From: Collinsella sp.
Lineage (GTDB): Bacteria > Actinomycetota > Coriobacteriia > Coriobacteriales > Coriobacteriaceae
Reading direction: 5' to 3'
DNA: 56,759 nucleotides
Assembly: GCA_019419525.1 (NCBI GenBank)
Contig: DXZU01000045.1
Span: 1 to 56,759, forward strand
This document shows positions 1 to 8,197 of this stretch, one piece after another. The notes beneath the pieces were generated by a model. That model searched no databases, was not told where the DNA came from, and was given only the letters and a program-made list of their open reading frames with translations. The translations under genes were made by a program, and so were the position numbers. Position 1 is the first letter of the stretch. Each line of letters starts with the position of its first letter.

Positions 1-66
1 GGTCAGCCCGTGGGAGGCCAGGGCGCCGCTGACCGGTGGACGGCACCGAGCCGTCTGATGACTTGA
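1..66 (+). other. 3' end of an upstream gene or structured RNA (cut by window edge)
   Basis: The first 66 bases could be the tail of a reading frame that stops at TGA 64-66, just before a terminator. They could equally be a structured RNA. GGTCAGC (1-7) pairs with GCTGACC (28-34), and ACGGC (40-44) can pair with GCCGT (50-54). I looked for the 3' features of tmRNA and RNase P RNA and did not recognise them. The identity stays open because the 5' part lies outside the window. Confidence 0.25.
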
Positions 67-67
67 A

Positions 68-100
68 GAAGGGGGAGGCCGCGAGGCCTCCCCCTTCTTT
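68..100 (+). terminator. Rho-independent terminator
   Basis: GAAGGGGGAGGCC (68-80) and GGCCTCCCCCTTC (84-96) form a 13-bp stem with a four-base GCGA loop, followed by TTT. It ends whatever transcript enters the window from the left, and could also act on the opposite strand for the leftward gene ending at 165. Confidence 0.8.
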
Positions 101-164
101 GCGTTTGCGGGGCGTAAATGACTCAATTACACCAGACGATCTTGTTGTTTTCGGTATTGAGCCT

Positions 165-632
165 TTATTTAAAGAAAATAAATCGTATAACAAGGGCAAC
201 TGCTATGGCCGCAATGATCAAAAGCAGAATTGTCAGCTGATGCTGCTTGCGTCGTTTACTTGACGAAACGAAGATTGATTTTCCCTGTTTTGGCGTTTCG
301 AGATAGCGAGCCGAATGCGTCAAGGTTTGCTTGGGTCGAGGCCCTCTTTGTTGATGAGCGGCGGATGCTTTCATCGGCTCATCACTAGCTACGCTGTTTT
401 TAGATAATGGTGCGTCTTTCAGATATACAGGGTCTCCCGAGGCGACGCCCATATGTTTGCGCCCCGTTTGTGCTTCTTCGAGTGTTTGATATCGGTTTCT
501 TGTCACATATTTGGGCTCTGGATCATTGATGGGCTCTTGCGAGATGTGGGGGCGATGGAATCGAATCGGTTGCGGGCTGGATGCTTCGTCCTGCTCCGGC
601 ATAAACGTGTTGTCCTGTTTTTGATCGTCCAT
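165..632 (-). CDS. Hypothetical protein with C-terminal membrane anchor
   Basis: This is a 155-residue protein of unknown function. Residues 1 to about 130 are hydrophilic and rich in Pro, Gln, Arg and Ser, look disordered, and show no domain I recognise. A basic patch (SSKRRKQHQ) precedes one hydrophobic segment at about residues 133-153, which ends almost at the C-terminus (RFIFFK). That layout, with no signal peptide, predicts a tail-anchored membrane protein with a cytoplasmic N-terminal part. The gene stands alone, divergent from the Hsp20 gene, and ends toward the window's left edge. The start at 632 is the first ATG of the frame. The region is AT-richer than its neighbours. Existence as a gene is likely; function is unknown. 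Confidence 0.6.
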   Translation of the reverse strand: MDDQKQDNTFMPEQDEASSPQPIRFHRPHISQEPINDPEPKYVTRNRYQTLEEAQTGRKHMGVASGDPVYLKDAPLSKNSVASDEPMKASAAHQQRGPRPKQTLTHSARYLETPKQGKSIFVSSSKRRKQHQLTILLLIIAAIAVALVIRFIFFK

Positions 633-752
633 GATGCCCTTTAGCTCGTTACCAACAACGTGTACGCGCTCATTGTAAGCCCCTTGTTATTTGTAGCTGC
701 GAACATACTTGTTATTTAAGCTCTGGTTCAAAGAACCTTAACCTTACTAAAA

Positions 753-797
753 CCTGAGTCATACACACTTAGATATGCTTATAGTACTGGACTCAAA
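753..797 (+). promoter_or_regulatory. Candidate HspR (HAIR-like) operator upstream of hsp20
   Basis: CCTGAGT (753-759), seven bases, then ACTTAGA (767-773) resembles the HAIR element CTTGAGT-N7-ACTCAAG bound by the actinobacterial heat-shock repressor HspR. The left half matches 6/7 and the right half is weaker. A further ACTCAAA half-site lies at 791-797. Position (110-160 bases before the Hsp20 start) fits a heat-shock operator. No hspR gene is in the window, so the assignment is by motif only. Confidence 0.35.
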
Positions 798-909
798 AAA
801 CTTTATAGTCGATGTATATATGGGCACTGGGTGGGCATATATAAGAGCGTCAAAAGAAGTCCCAGTCACCTAGAAGATGGCTCGGCAGTCCTTAAAAGGA
901 GTGGTAAAC

Positions 910-1341
910 ATGGCAAGCATGGTTCCTTATCGTTCGGTTTTTGGCGTTCGTCCTTCTGCTAGCTCGCTGTTCGATCTGTTTGATGATATGACCGACCTTG
1001 CAAACAACTCGATTGCCTCCAAGGCGTTCCCCGTTGACGTTGAGGACAAGGGTGATGGCTACGAGGTCAAGGCGTATCTGACCGGTGTCGCCAAGGATGA
1101 CATCGACGTTGAGCTCAATGAGGGTCGCCTGTCCATCAGCGTGAACGTCGAGGAGAGCGCCGAAAACGAGGGTAAGAACTTCCTCCAGAAGGAGTTTAGC
1201 TCGTACAGCGCGACGCGTGGCGTGTATCTGAAGGACGCTTCGAGCGAGGGCCTCTCTGCAAAGTATGCTGACGGCATCCTCACCGTTACGGTTCCTAAGA
1301 TCGTCGAGAAGAAGAACGTCACGAAGATCTCCATCGACTAA
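910..1341 (+). CDS. hsp20: Hsp20/alpha-crystallin small heat-shock protein
   Basis: A 143-residue ATP-independent chaperone that holds unfolding proteins for later refolding by DnaK/ClpB-type machines. The alpha-crystallin domain runs from about residue 37 (PVDVEDKGDGYEVKAYLTG) to the end and includes the family's late GILTVTVPK strand near residues 129-137. The N-terminal arm contains the phenylalanine-rich FDLFDDM stretch common in this family. The start at 910 is chosen because AAGGAG (896-901) sits eight bases before it. An in-frame ATG at 877 lacks such a site. The gene is monocistronic, preceded by an AT-rich promoter region with HAIR-like sites and followed at once by a strong terminator, so heat-shock control is likely. 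Confidence 0.93.
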   Translation: MASMVPYRSVFGVRPSASSLFDLFDDMTDLANNSIASKAFPVDVEDKGDGYEVKAYLTGVAKDDIDVELNEGRLSISVNVEESAENEGKNFLQKEFSSYSATRGVYLKDASSEGLSAKYADGILTVTVPKIVEKKNVTKISID

Positions 1342-1371
1342 CGATGGCTCTGCTTCAATCGAGAGTATGAG

Positions 1372-2232
1372 TTAAGGGGGCTGGGAAGTGATTCCCAGCC
1401 CCCTTTTGTTGTCTTGAGGGGCTATTGAATAGTTGTCGGTTGATACTGACTTGCGGGGCGTATCGAGAGCTTCCGTGGCCCCTTGAAGACGGGTGGCAGA
1501 ACTGCCGAGTTCATCATCGAGACTTGCATCAAGCGCGTTGGCATAGCTTTTGACGGTAAGGCTTGGACGATTATTGTCCTGGCTGATATGCATGGCGATG
1601 AGCTGTTCGGTGCGATCGGTAACAAGTTCGCGCGCGGCTTCGGCGGCCTGGTTGTTGGAGAGGTGCCCCTTTGTGGACAGGATGCGCTCCTGAAGAAAGC
1701 GGGGGTACGCTCCTTCGCGCAGCATAGCTACATCGTGGTTGCTTTCGAGCGCGAGAACTCGACAGTCTTTGAGGATGCCTATGGCCTTGCTCGATAACTC
1801 TCCGGTGTCGGTGGCAAACCCAATGGAATCATCGAGAGCATTAAATCGATAGCCGACAGGATTGATGACATCGTGCGATGTTGAGTAGGTTTGCACGTGG
1901 ATGCCGGCAATGGGGAGCGTGTCGCCGGGGTCAAATTCCTCTACGGGCAGGCGCGCGAGGTTTTCTTTGCATGAAAGGGTGTCCCTGCTGGCAAAGAGGG
2001 GACCATGCCAGTGCTTGCACCATACATCGAGCCCCTTGATATGGTCACCATGCTCATGGGTGATTACAAGAGCGGCGACGTCGTCTGCCGAGAGGCCAAG
2101 CTCCGCCATGCGTTTAAGTGTCTCGCGGCGGGACAGGCCGTTGTCGATCATGATGAGCCCCTGAGGTCCCTCGACGAGTGCGCAGTTGCCTTTTGAGCCG
2201 CTGCCGAGGATATGAAGGTGCAGGCGAGACAT
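1372..2232 (-). CDS. Metallo-beta-lactamase-fold hydrolase, WalJ/YycJ-like
   Basis: A 286-residue cytoplasmic hydrolase of the metallo-beta-lactamase superfamily. The N-terminus HILGSGSKGNCALVEG and the zinc-binding motif THEHGDHIKG match the YycJ/WalJ group, which often lies beside walRK in Firmicutes and is thought to act on nucleic acid or wall-linked processes. Further metal ligands are expected in the ATDTGEL and HLSNNQAA stretches. Start 2232 (MSRLHLHILGS) is chosen because the family begins right at the first beta strand; the frame is open up to 2313 but that extension has no family features. The gene is divergent from tilS, 48 bases apart, so they probably share a promoter region. No walR/walK genes are nearby. 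The exact substrate is unknown. Confidence 0.82.
   Translation of the reverse strand: MSRLHLHILGSGSKGNCALVEGPQGLIMIDNGLSRRETLKRMAELGLSADDVAALVITHEHGDHIKGLDVWCKHWHGPLFASRDTLSCKENLARLPVEEFDPGDTLPIAGIHVQTYSTSHDVINPVGYRFNALDDSIGFATDTGELSSKAIGILKDCRVLALESNHDVAMLREGAYPRFLQERILSTKGHLSNNQAAEAARELVTDRTEQLIAMHISQDNNRPSLTVKSYANALDASLDDELGSSATRLQGATEALDTPRKSVSTDNYSIAPQDNKRGLGITSQPP
1376..1407. terminator. Terminator between hsp20 and the metallo-hydrolase gene
   Basis: GGGGGCTGGGAA (1376-1387), loop GTGA, TTCCCAGCCCCC (1392-1403), then TTTT. The 12-bp stem terminates hsp20. The same bases encode the last residues of the convergent metallo-hydrolase (stop at 1372-1374), so the hairpin lies inside that gene's 3' end. 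Confidence 0.85.
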
Positions 2233-2280
2233 AAGATTCCAAAGGATACAATGAGTGCGGACGAATAGAGGAGGAAGCGA

Positions 2281-3822
2281 ATGCCAACGGTATCTCAGCA
2301 CTATGGACATCATGCCGCGCCGAGGACGGATAAGAGCGCCCTGGCAACGCGGCAGGCCGCTGCCCCCGTAGTGCTCATGATATCAGGCGGTGCGGACTCG
2401 ACGGCGCTGCTCCTTATGGCTTGCACATCAAAGCTGGATATCCAGGACGGGCGCGGCGTCGCTCCCATTGCGCGCGAGCGATTGCACGTGCTGCATGTAA
2501 ACCATCATCTGCGCGGGGAGGCATCCGATGGCGACGAGGCCTTTGTACGTGACCTGTGCGCACAATACGGTTTGCCGCTGTGTGTTGAGCATGCCTATTT
2601 TGATGACGAATCGGGCAATATCGAGGCTGCGGCTCGCGAGGTGCGCTATGCCGCGGCACGGAGATACGTTCGCGAACTTTGTGCCGAATCGGGCGCACCG
2701 CGGACGGCGGCTCGTATCTGTACCGCGCATACTTCGTCGGACCGCGCGGAAACATTTTTGATGAATGCCATTAAAGGGTCGGGTCCCGCGGGTCTATCGA
2801 GCATTCCGCGCCGTCGGAACATTGTGGTTCGCCCCTTGCTCGACCTCACGCACGATGAGCTCGTGAGCTATCTGCAGGTGCACGGTCAGCCATGGCGGGA
2901 AGATGAAAGCAACGAGGACGTTTCGTACCTGCGCAACTATGTACGCCATCGGGTGATGCCGGTGGTGGCACAGCGCAACGCGAGCGTCTGTAAGACGATT
3001 GGCGCCGCTTGCGAAATTCTGGGCGACGAAGACGCCTTTCTTTCCCAGCTTTCGGCACAGGCGTTTCGAAGCTGCCTGCGCAGGGAAGCGGCGGGCGCAC
3101 TTGTGCTCGATGCGCGCCGTCTTGCTGCCGCTGAGGTTGTGATTGCACGGCGTATCGTGCGATTGGCGATTAAGCGCATCGATCCCGACGCGCGACCGGA
3201 GATGCGGCACGTGGAGCGCGTGCTCGCCTGCGTCGCTGCGGGCTCGGGCTCGGTTACGCTTCCTGCGGGAATTGATGCCCGTGTGGAGTTTGGCACGCTG
3301 GCGTTCAAGGCCCCGGCGGCGCGCGAGGGTTTAGTGGCCGATTGGATCTCCGTTCCCGGTCGTCTGCCGCTGGGGGCGGGGCATATGCTGACAGCGGAGC
3401 CGATGGCTGTGGAGCCGGGGTGCGATATCGTGCACCGTGCCCGCGAGCTTGCTGCTGCCGGAAAGGTTGCGGCCTTGGTGGATGCGGCGGCCCTGGGGTT
3501 TGCCGACCGCGATAGCGAGCGGATGTTAGCCGGCTCGCGCGGGGAGATTCCCACCGAGGCACGATCGGCGCGCCTGTGGGTGGATAGCCCTGTGCCGGGA
3601 GACGTGATGTGCCCGTTGGGGATGAACGGCCGAAGCAAGAAAGTGTCAGACCTGTTAAACGAGGCGCGCATTCCTGTTTCAGACCGCTCTGGCGTACCCG
3701 TGGTAAGAACGGCTCCGGGAGGTGCCGTAGTATGGGTCGCGGGCGTTCGCGCGGACGAGCGTTTTAAATGCACGGCCGCAACGCGCGTGGCATATCTGCT
3801 TCGTGTGGTCGATGCGGAATAG
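2281..3822 (+). CDS. tilS: tRNA(Ile)-lysidine synthetase TilS
   Basis: A 513-residue ATP-dependent enzyme that converts C34 of the CAU-anticodon tRNA-Ile to lysidine, so that it reads AUA. The PP-loop ATP pyrophosphatase motif SGGADST is at residues 35-41, followed by HVNHHLRGEASDGDEAFV and the TAHTSSDRAETFLMNAIKGSG stretch. The usual AHHxDDQAET motif reads AHTSSDRAET here, a noticeable variant. The C-terminal two-thirds carry the substrate-binding domains (WVDSPVPGDVM, NEARIPVSDR). The start has a good site, GAGGAGGAAGCG, just upstream. It heads the classical tilS-hpt-ftsH cluster with a 147-base gap before hpt. Confidence 0.93.
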   Translation: MPTVSQHYGHHAAPRTDKSALATRQAAAPVVLMISGGADSTALLLMACTSKLDIQDGRGVAPIARERLHVLHVNHHLRGEASDGDEAFVRDLCAQYGLPLCVEHAYFDDESGNIEAAAREVRYAAARRYVRELCAESGAPRTAARICTAHTSSDRAETFLMNAIKGSGPAGLSSIPRRRNIVVRPLLDLTHDELVSYLQVHGQPWREDESNEDVSYLRNYVRHRVMPVVAQRNASVCKTIGAACEILGDEDAFLSQLSAQAFRSCLRREAAGALVLDARRLAAAEVVIARRIVRLAIKRIDPDARPEMRHVERVLACVAAGSGSVTLPAGIDARVEFGTLAFKAPAAREGLVADWISVPGRLPLGAGHMLTAEPMAVEPGCDIVHRARELAAAGKVAALVDAAALGFADRDSERMLAGSRGEIPTEARSARLWVDSPVPGDVMCPLGMNGRSKKVSDLLNEARIPVSDRSGVPVVRTAPGGAVVWVAGVRADERFKCTAATRVAYLLRVVDAE

Positions 3823-3969
3823 CGCTTCGCGCCAGCTATTCTGTGCGACGTTGACGGTATTCCCGCGCTGATGGCGCACGTGCTGGTAAATATACCCCGT
3901 GCGCTGCTAGAATGTGTAGTTCGCGTCCATGCGGCGGTGCGTGGGCGATAAGCACAAGAAAGGGTTGTC

Positions 3970-4518
3970 ATGGCTTCTCAACATCCGGATATCGAGAAGG
4001 TTCTGTTTACGCAGGAGGATATCGACGGTATCGTCTCTCGCCTAGGCGAGCAGATTACTCGCGACTACGCGGGTAAGGATCTGGTGCTGATTGCGGTCCT
4101 GCGCGGCGCCGTGGTCTTTATGGGCGACCTGATGCGCAAGATCGAGCTGCCGACCAACATCGATTTCATGGCTGTTTCGAGCTATGGCGACGGTGTGAAG
4201 TCCTCGGGCATCGTGCGTATCATTAAGGACCTGGATATCGACATCCGCGGTCGCGACGTGCTGATCGTCGAGGACATTCTGGACTCGGGCCTGACGCTCA
4301 AGTATCTGATGAAGAACCTCGAGAGCCGCAAGCCCGCCTCGCTGGAGGTTGCCGCCTTCCTGTGGAAGGACGTTGAGGACCGTACCTCGGCCGTCACGCC
4401 CAAGTATGTTGGAACCCATTGCCCCGATGCCTTTGTGGTGGGCTACGGCCTCGACTATGCCGAGCGCTATCGCAACCTTCCGTATCTGGGCATTTTGAAA
4501 CCGGAGGTTTATTCGTAA
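3970..4518 (+). CDS. hpt: Hypoxanthine phosphoribosyltransferase
   Basis: A 182-residue purine salvage enzyme that joins hypoxanthine (and usually guanine) to PRPP, giving IMP or GMP. The PRPP-binding signature VLIVEDILDSGLT is at residues 97-109. The N-terminal AVLRGAVVFMGDL and the central FMAVSSYGDGVKSSGIVRI segments fit bacterial Hpt of the usual length. It lies between tilS and ftsH, as in many Gram-positive genomes, and its stop codon is one base before the ftsH ATG, so the two are translationally coupled. Confidence 0.95.
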   Translation: MASQHPDIEKVLFTQEDIDGIVSRLGEQITRDYAGKDLVLIAVLRGAVVFMGDLMRKIELPTNIDFMAVSSYGDGVKSSGIVRIIKDLDIDIRGRDVLIVEDILDSGLTLKYLMKNLESRKPASLEVAAFLWKDVEDRTSAVTPKYVGTHCPDAFVVGYGLDYAERYRNLPYLGILKPEVYS

Positions 4519-4519
4519 G

Positions 4520-6658
4520 ATGCCCGACGACCGTAACGATAACAATTCCCAGACTCCCCGGGAGCCTAAGATCCCGGGGATGCCCGGAGGCAAGAAGCCC
4601 ACGCGTACGGGCTGGCTGTATTTTATTTTGGCTTGCGCGCTTCTGGGCTACGCCTTCTTTAACATGGGCTCCGGCTTTGCCAATTCCAGCAATACCGTAA
4701 AGCTCGCGACGAGTGAGATGGTCAGCGCCATTAAGCAGGACCGTGTCGAAGATTTGACCTATACGGTTCAAGACGGAAGCGTGGCGGGCCATTACTGGAA
4801 GACAAAAAAGGACAAGGGCGACACGAGCGAGCTCAAGAGCTTCTCCTCGACCTATGTCGGCTCCGATTCGCTTGCCGAGCTTATGGCAGAGCACCCCGAT
4901 ACCAAGTACATCGTCAACACCAATGACCCCGATTTTTGGGCCGACTTTGCGATGAGCGCGCTGCCGACGATTACCCTGATCGCCATCATGTTCTACTTTA
5001 TGCGCCAGATGATGGGCGCCAACAACAGGAACATGCAGTTTGGCAAGACCAACGCCAAGACCAACGAGGCAACGCGCCCCAAGGTCAAGTTTGAGGATGT
5101 TGCCGGTGTAGACGAGGCAGTCGAGGAGCTCGAGGAGATCCGCGACTTTTTGAGCGATCCGGACCGCTATCGCAAGCTGGGCGCCAAGATCCCGCGCGGT
5201 GTTTTGCTGGTGGGCCCTCCGGGTACCGGTAAGACGCTGCTGGCCAAGGCCGTTGCCGGCGAGGCCGGTGTGCCGTTCTTTAGCATCTCGGGCTCCGACT
5301 TTGTCGAGATGTTCGTGGGCGTCGGCGCCAGCCGCGTGCGCGACCTCTTTAAGGAGGCCAAGTCTCAGGCCCCGTCGATCATCTTCATCGATGAGATCGA
5401 TGCCGTGGGACGTCAGCGCGGAGCCGGCTTGGGCGGCGGCCACGACGAGCGCGAGCAGACGCTCAACCAGCTGCTGGTCGAGATGGACGGTTTTGAGGAG
5501 AGCGAGTCGGTCATCCTGATCGCCGCCACCAACCGCCCCGACATTCTGGATCCGGCGCTGCTGCGTCCCGGCCGTTTTGACCGTCAAGTTACGGTCGACC
5601 GTCCAGACGTAAAGGGCCGCGAGCAGATCTTGCGCGTGCATGCCGAGAACAAGCCGATGGACGAGGACGTTAAGTTTGAGAAGCTCGCCCAGATGACCGT
5701 TGGCTTTACCGGCGCCGACCTGGCGAACTTGCTCAATGAGTCTGCACTGTTGGCTGCCCGCCGTCATCGTTCTGTGATTTCGATGGACGAGGTCGAGGAA
5801 TCGATGGAGCGCGTGATTGCCGGACCGCAGCGCAAGGGTCGCGTGATGACCGAAGCCGAGCGCACCACGATTGCCTACCACGAGAGCGGCCACGCTTTGG
5901 TGGGTCACATCCTGGAGCACTCCGATCCGGTCCACAAGATTTCGATTGTCAGCCGCGGCCAGGCTTTGGGTTACACGCTGCAGCTTCCGCAGGAGGATCA
6001 CTTCCTCAAGACCAAGAACGAGATGCTTGACGAGCTTGCCGTGTTCTTGGGCGGCCGCGTTGCCGAGGAGCTCATGTGCGACGACATCACGTCGGGCGCG
6101 AGCAACGATCTGGAGCGCGCAACCAAGATGGCGCGCGAGATGGTCACGCGTCTGGGCATGAGCGAGGAGCTGGGCACGCAAGTGTTTGGCGAGGCACAGC
6201 ATCAGGTGTTCCTGGGTCGCGATTACGCCGATCACCAGGATTACTCCGAGGAGACGGCGCGTCGCATCGATATCGAGGTTCAGCGCATCATGCGCGAGGC
6301 CCATCGCCGTGCGGTCGAGATTCTGGATGCCCGTCGCGATCAGCTCGATCTGATGGCGAAGGTGCTGCTCGAGCGCGAGACCGTCGAAGGCGACGCCGTG
6401 AATGCCCTGCTCGACAACGAGTGGGACGCTTACCTTGAGCGCGAGGGCGATATCCTGGCGGCCAAGGAGGAGCGCAACGCCAAGGCTGCTGGTATGCCGA
6501 CCAAGAAGCGTGCGCCTCGCATGAGCGAGGAGGAGCTTGCGGCAGACGCCGCGGCTTTTGCGCAGGCGGCCATGCAGGAGGATGCCGAAGCTGCATCCGA
6601 TGATGCCGGTGATGGCAATGCTGCCAACGCTGACGGCAACACCGACGCCGACAAATAG
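4520..6658 (+). CDS. ftsH: ATP-dependent zinc metalloprotease FtsH
   Basis: A 712-residue membrane-anchored AAA+ protease that extracts and degrades membrane and short-lived cytoplasmic proteins. Two membrane segments (about residues 30-50 and 140-160) flank an extracytoplasmic domain. The ATPase has Walker A GPPGTGKT near residue 232, Walker B IIFIDEIDAVG, and the second region of homology around RPGRFDRQ. The zinc site HESGH is near residue 454, with the third ligand in TSGASNDLE near 529. The C-terminal 60 residues are Ala/Asp/Glu-rich and probably disordered. The ribosome site GGAGG lies inside the end of hpt. A terminator follows directly. Confidence 0.97.
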   Translation: MPDDRNDNNSQTPREPKIPGMPGGKKPTRTGWLYFILACALLGYAFFNMGSGFANSSNTVKLATSEMVSAIKQDRVEDLTYTVQDGSVAGHYWKTKKDKGDTSELKSFSSTYVGSDSLAELMAEHPDTKYIVNTNDPDFWADFAMSALPTITLIAIMFYFMRQMMGANNRNMQFGKTNAKTNEATRPKVKFEDVAGVDEAVEELEEIRDFLSDPDRYRKLGAKIPRGVLLVGPPGTGKTLLAKAVAGEAGVPFFSISGSDFVEMFVGVGASRVRDLFKEAKSQAPSIIFIDEIDAVGRQRGAGLGGGHDEREQTLNQLLVEMDGFEESESVILIAATNRPDILDPALLRPGRFDRQVTVDRPDVKGREQILRVHAENKPMDEDVKFEKLAQMTVGFTGADLANLLNESALLAARRHRSVISMDEVEESMERVIAGPQRKGRVMTEAERTTIAYHESGHALVGHILEHSDPVHKISIVSRGQALGYTLQLPQEDHFLKTKNEMLDELAVFLGGRVAEELMCDDITSGASNDLERATKMAREMVTRLGMSEELGTQVFGEAQHQVFLGRDYADHQDYSEETARRIDIEVQRIMREAHRRAVEILDARRDQLDLMAKVLLERETVEGDAVNALLDNEWDAYLEREGDILAAKEERNAKAAGMPTKKRAPRMSEEELAADAAAFAQAAMQEDAEAASDDAGDGNAANADGNTDADK

Positions 6659-6670
6659 TTCTTGTAGCGA

Positions 6671-6708
6671 AAGCCTCCGCGGGGAAACCTGTGGAGGCTT
6701 TTCCTTTT
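6671..6708 (+). terminator. ftsH terminator
   Basis: AAGCCTCC (6671-6678) pairs with GGAGGCTT (6693-6700) around a GC-rich inner part, followed by TTCCTTTT. It closes the tilS-hpt-ftsH unit. Confidence 0.85.
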
Positions 6709-6727
6709 GAGCGATATGGGGCCGCCT

Positions 6728-6787
6728 GTTGATTGGGGACAGACTTAAATGAGCGTTTTCACGCATTTAAGTCTGTCCCCAATCAAC
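6728..6787. repeat. 60-bp palindromic element with GGGGACAG core
   Basis: Two perfect 24-base inverted arms (6728-6751 and 6764-6787) contain GATTGGGGACAGACTTAA and its reverse complement, separated by 12 bases that can extend the stem with GCGT/ACGC. It lies between the ftsH terminator and the aminotransferase promoter region. It resembles REP-type intergenic palindromes, and the GGGACA core recurs in other elements of this window. Confidence 0.75.
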
Positions 6788-6847
6788 ATTGCTGCGGCAC
6801 TTTGCTCGGCTAAAGCGTACAATAGCGCCTATGCGAAAGGGGAACAG

Positions 6848-8032
6848 ATGATCAACGAAACTATGTATGCTCGCGGTGCGGAAAGCTCCATCATCCGTGA
6901 GATTTTTAGCTATGGCCTTGAGCGCAAGGCGCAGATCGGTGCGGAAAACGTATTTGATTTTTCGCTGGGCAATCCGAGCGTTCCGGCACCCGCTGCTGTG
7001 GCGGAGTCCATTAAGAAGGCCCTGGAGCTGCCGAGTGACCAGTTGCACGGCTACACCCCCGCTCCGGGCCTGCCGCAATGTCGAGCAGCCGTCGCCGAAT
7101 CGCTCAACCGCCGCTTTGGAACGAACTATGAGGGTAAGGACGTCTTTATGACGGTGGGTGCCGCGGCTTCGCTCACCTGCACGCTCAACGCCGTTACGAA
7201 CCCGGGCGACGAGGTTATTGTTATCGCCCCGTACTTTCCGGAGTATCGCGTTTGGATTGAGAAGGCCGGCTGTACGTGTGTTGAGGCGCTCGCCGATGAA
7301 GATACGTTCCAGCTGAGCGTGGACAACGTGCTCAAGGCGATTACCGATAAGACGACTGCCGTCATCATCGACTCGCCGAATAACCCGACCGGCGCCGTGT
7401 ATACGCGCGACACGCTGACGCGACTGGCCAATGTTCTGCGCGAGGCCAACGCTCAGCGCGATCCCGAGAATCCGATTATGCTCATCTCGGATGAGCCGTA
7501 CCGCGAGATCGTGTACGGTGCCGAGGTGCCTTGGGTGCCCTCGATCTACGAGCACACCATCGTGTGCTACTCGTATTCCAAGTCGCTGTCGCTGCCGGGT
7601 GAGCGCGTGGGGTGGATCTTGGTTCCCAACACCAATCCGCAGGTTGCCCGTCTGATGCCGGCTGTTGCGGGCGCTGCCCGTACGCTGGGTTTTGTATGCG
7701 CACCGGCACTCTTCCAGCGCGTAATCATCGATTGCATCGATGAGCCGAGCGATGTCGAGGCCTATGCGCGCAACCGCACCGCGCTTACCGACGCACTAGC
7801 GGAGTATGGCTACACCTATGTTGAGCCGGATGGCGCGTTCTACCTATGGGTGAAAGCGTTGGAGCCCGATGCGAATGCGTTCTGTGAGCGCGCAAAGAAG
7901 TATGAGTTGCTTGCGGTTCCCTCGGACAGCTTTGGTATGCCGGGTTGGTTCCGCCTGGGCTATTGCGTGAGCTACGAAACGATTGTCAATTCGCTACCCG
8001 CTTGGAAACAGTTGGCGGACGAGTATCGTTAA
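6848..8032 (+). CDS. PLP-dependent aminotransferase (class I/II)
   Basis: A 394-residue fold-type I aminotransferase. The PLP lysine lies in YSYSKSLSLPGERVGW at about residue 245, with the cofactor-binding SPNNPTG and DEPYREIVY segments upstream. The N-terminal FDFSLGNPSVPAP is typical of aspartate/aromatic/alanine-type enzymes. The substrate cannot be told from sequence alone. Start 6848 follows AAAGGGGAACAG. An upstream in-frame ATG at 6749 lies inside the palindromic element and is not credible. A TACAAT -10-like sequence lies 25 bases before the start. The gene appears to be a single transcription unit. Confidence 0.88.
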   Translation: MINETMYARGAESSIIREIFSYGLERKAQIGAENVFDFSLGNPSVPAPAAVAESIKKALELPSDQLHGYTPAPGLPQCRAAVAESLNRRFGTNYEGKDVFMTVGAAASLTCTLNAVTNPGDEVIVIAPYFPEYRVWIEKAGCTCVEALADEDTFQLSVDNVLKAITDKTTAVIIDSPNNPTGAVYTRDTLTRLANVLREANAQRDPENPIMLISDEPYREIVYGAEVPWVPSIYEHTIVCYSYSKSLSLPGERVGWILVPNTNPQVARLMPAVAGAARTLGFVCAPALFQRVIIDCIDEPSDVEAYARNRTALTDALAEYGYTYVEPDGAFYLWVKALEPDANAFCERAKKYELLAVPSDSFGMPGWFRLGYCVSYETIVNSLPAWKQLADEYR

Positions 8033-8066
8033 AAGTAAAGCGCTCTGCCTACAATGTTTTACGTGA

Positions 8067-8097
8067 AACGGGGTTTGGTGTTAAGCCGGACCCCGTT
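8067..8097 (+). terminator. Possible terminator or leader hairpin
   Basis: AACGGGGT (8067-8074) pairs with ACCCCGTT (8090-8097) with a partly paired interior. There is no T tract, so termination is uncertain. Position fits the end of the aminotransferase transcript. Confidence 0.3.
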
Positions 8098-8130
8098 GTC
8101 ATGGACGTTGTGTCTTTGGGATGGAGTGGT

Positions 8131-8160
8131 TTTACGACTATCGAAGGCTATGCGTACAAT
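8131..8160 (+). promoter_or_regulatory. Predicted promoter of the PHP phosphatase gene
   Basis: TTTACG (8131-8136), an 18-base spacer and TACAAT (8155-8160) form a plausible vegetative promoter 37 bases before the ATG. TACAAT also precedes the aminotransferase, glmS and ilvE genes, so it may be the common -10 form in this organism. Confidence 0.5.
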
Positions 8161-8197
8161 GAATATAAGCGACGGCCGTGCCAGATAAGGAGACCTG

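Noticed and set aside
1..66. 3' end of tmRNA or RNase P RNA
   Set aside because: Neither the tmRNA 3' T-arm/CCA end nor conserved RNase P elements are present in these bases.
2114..2347. Small minus-strand frame across the walJ-tilS gap
   Set aside because: It overlaps both genes, has no ribosome site, and no recognised product.
4394..6766. A 790-codon minus-strand frame opposite ftsH
   Set aside because: FtsH motifs are intact on the plus strand, and the minus-strand product has no recognisable family.
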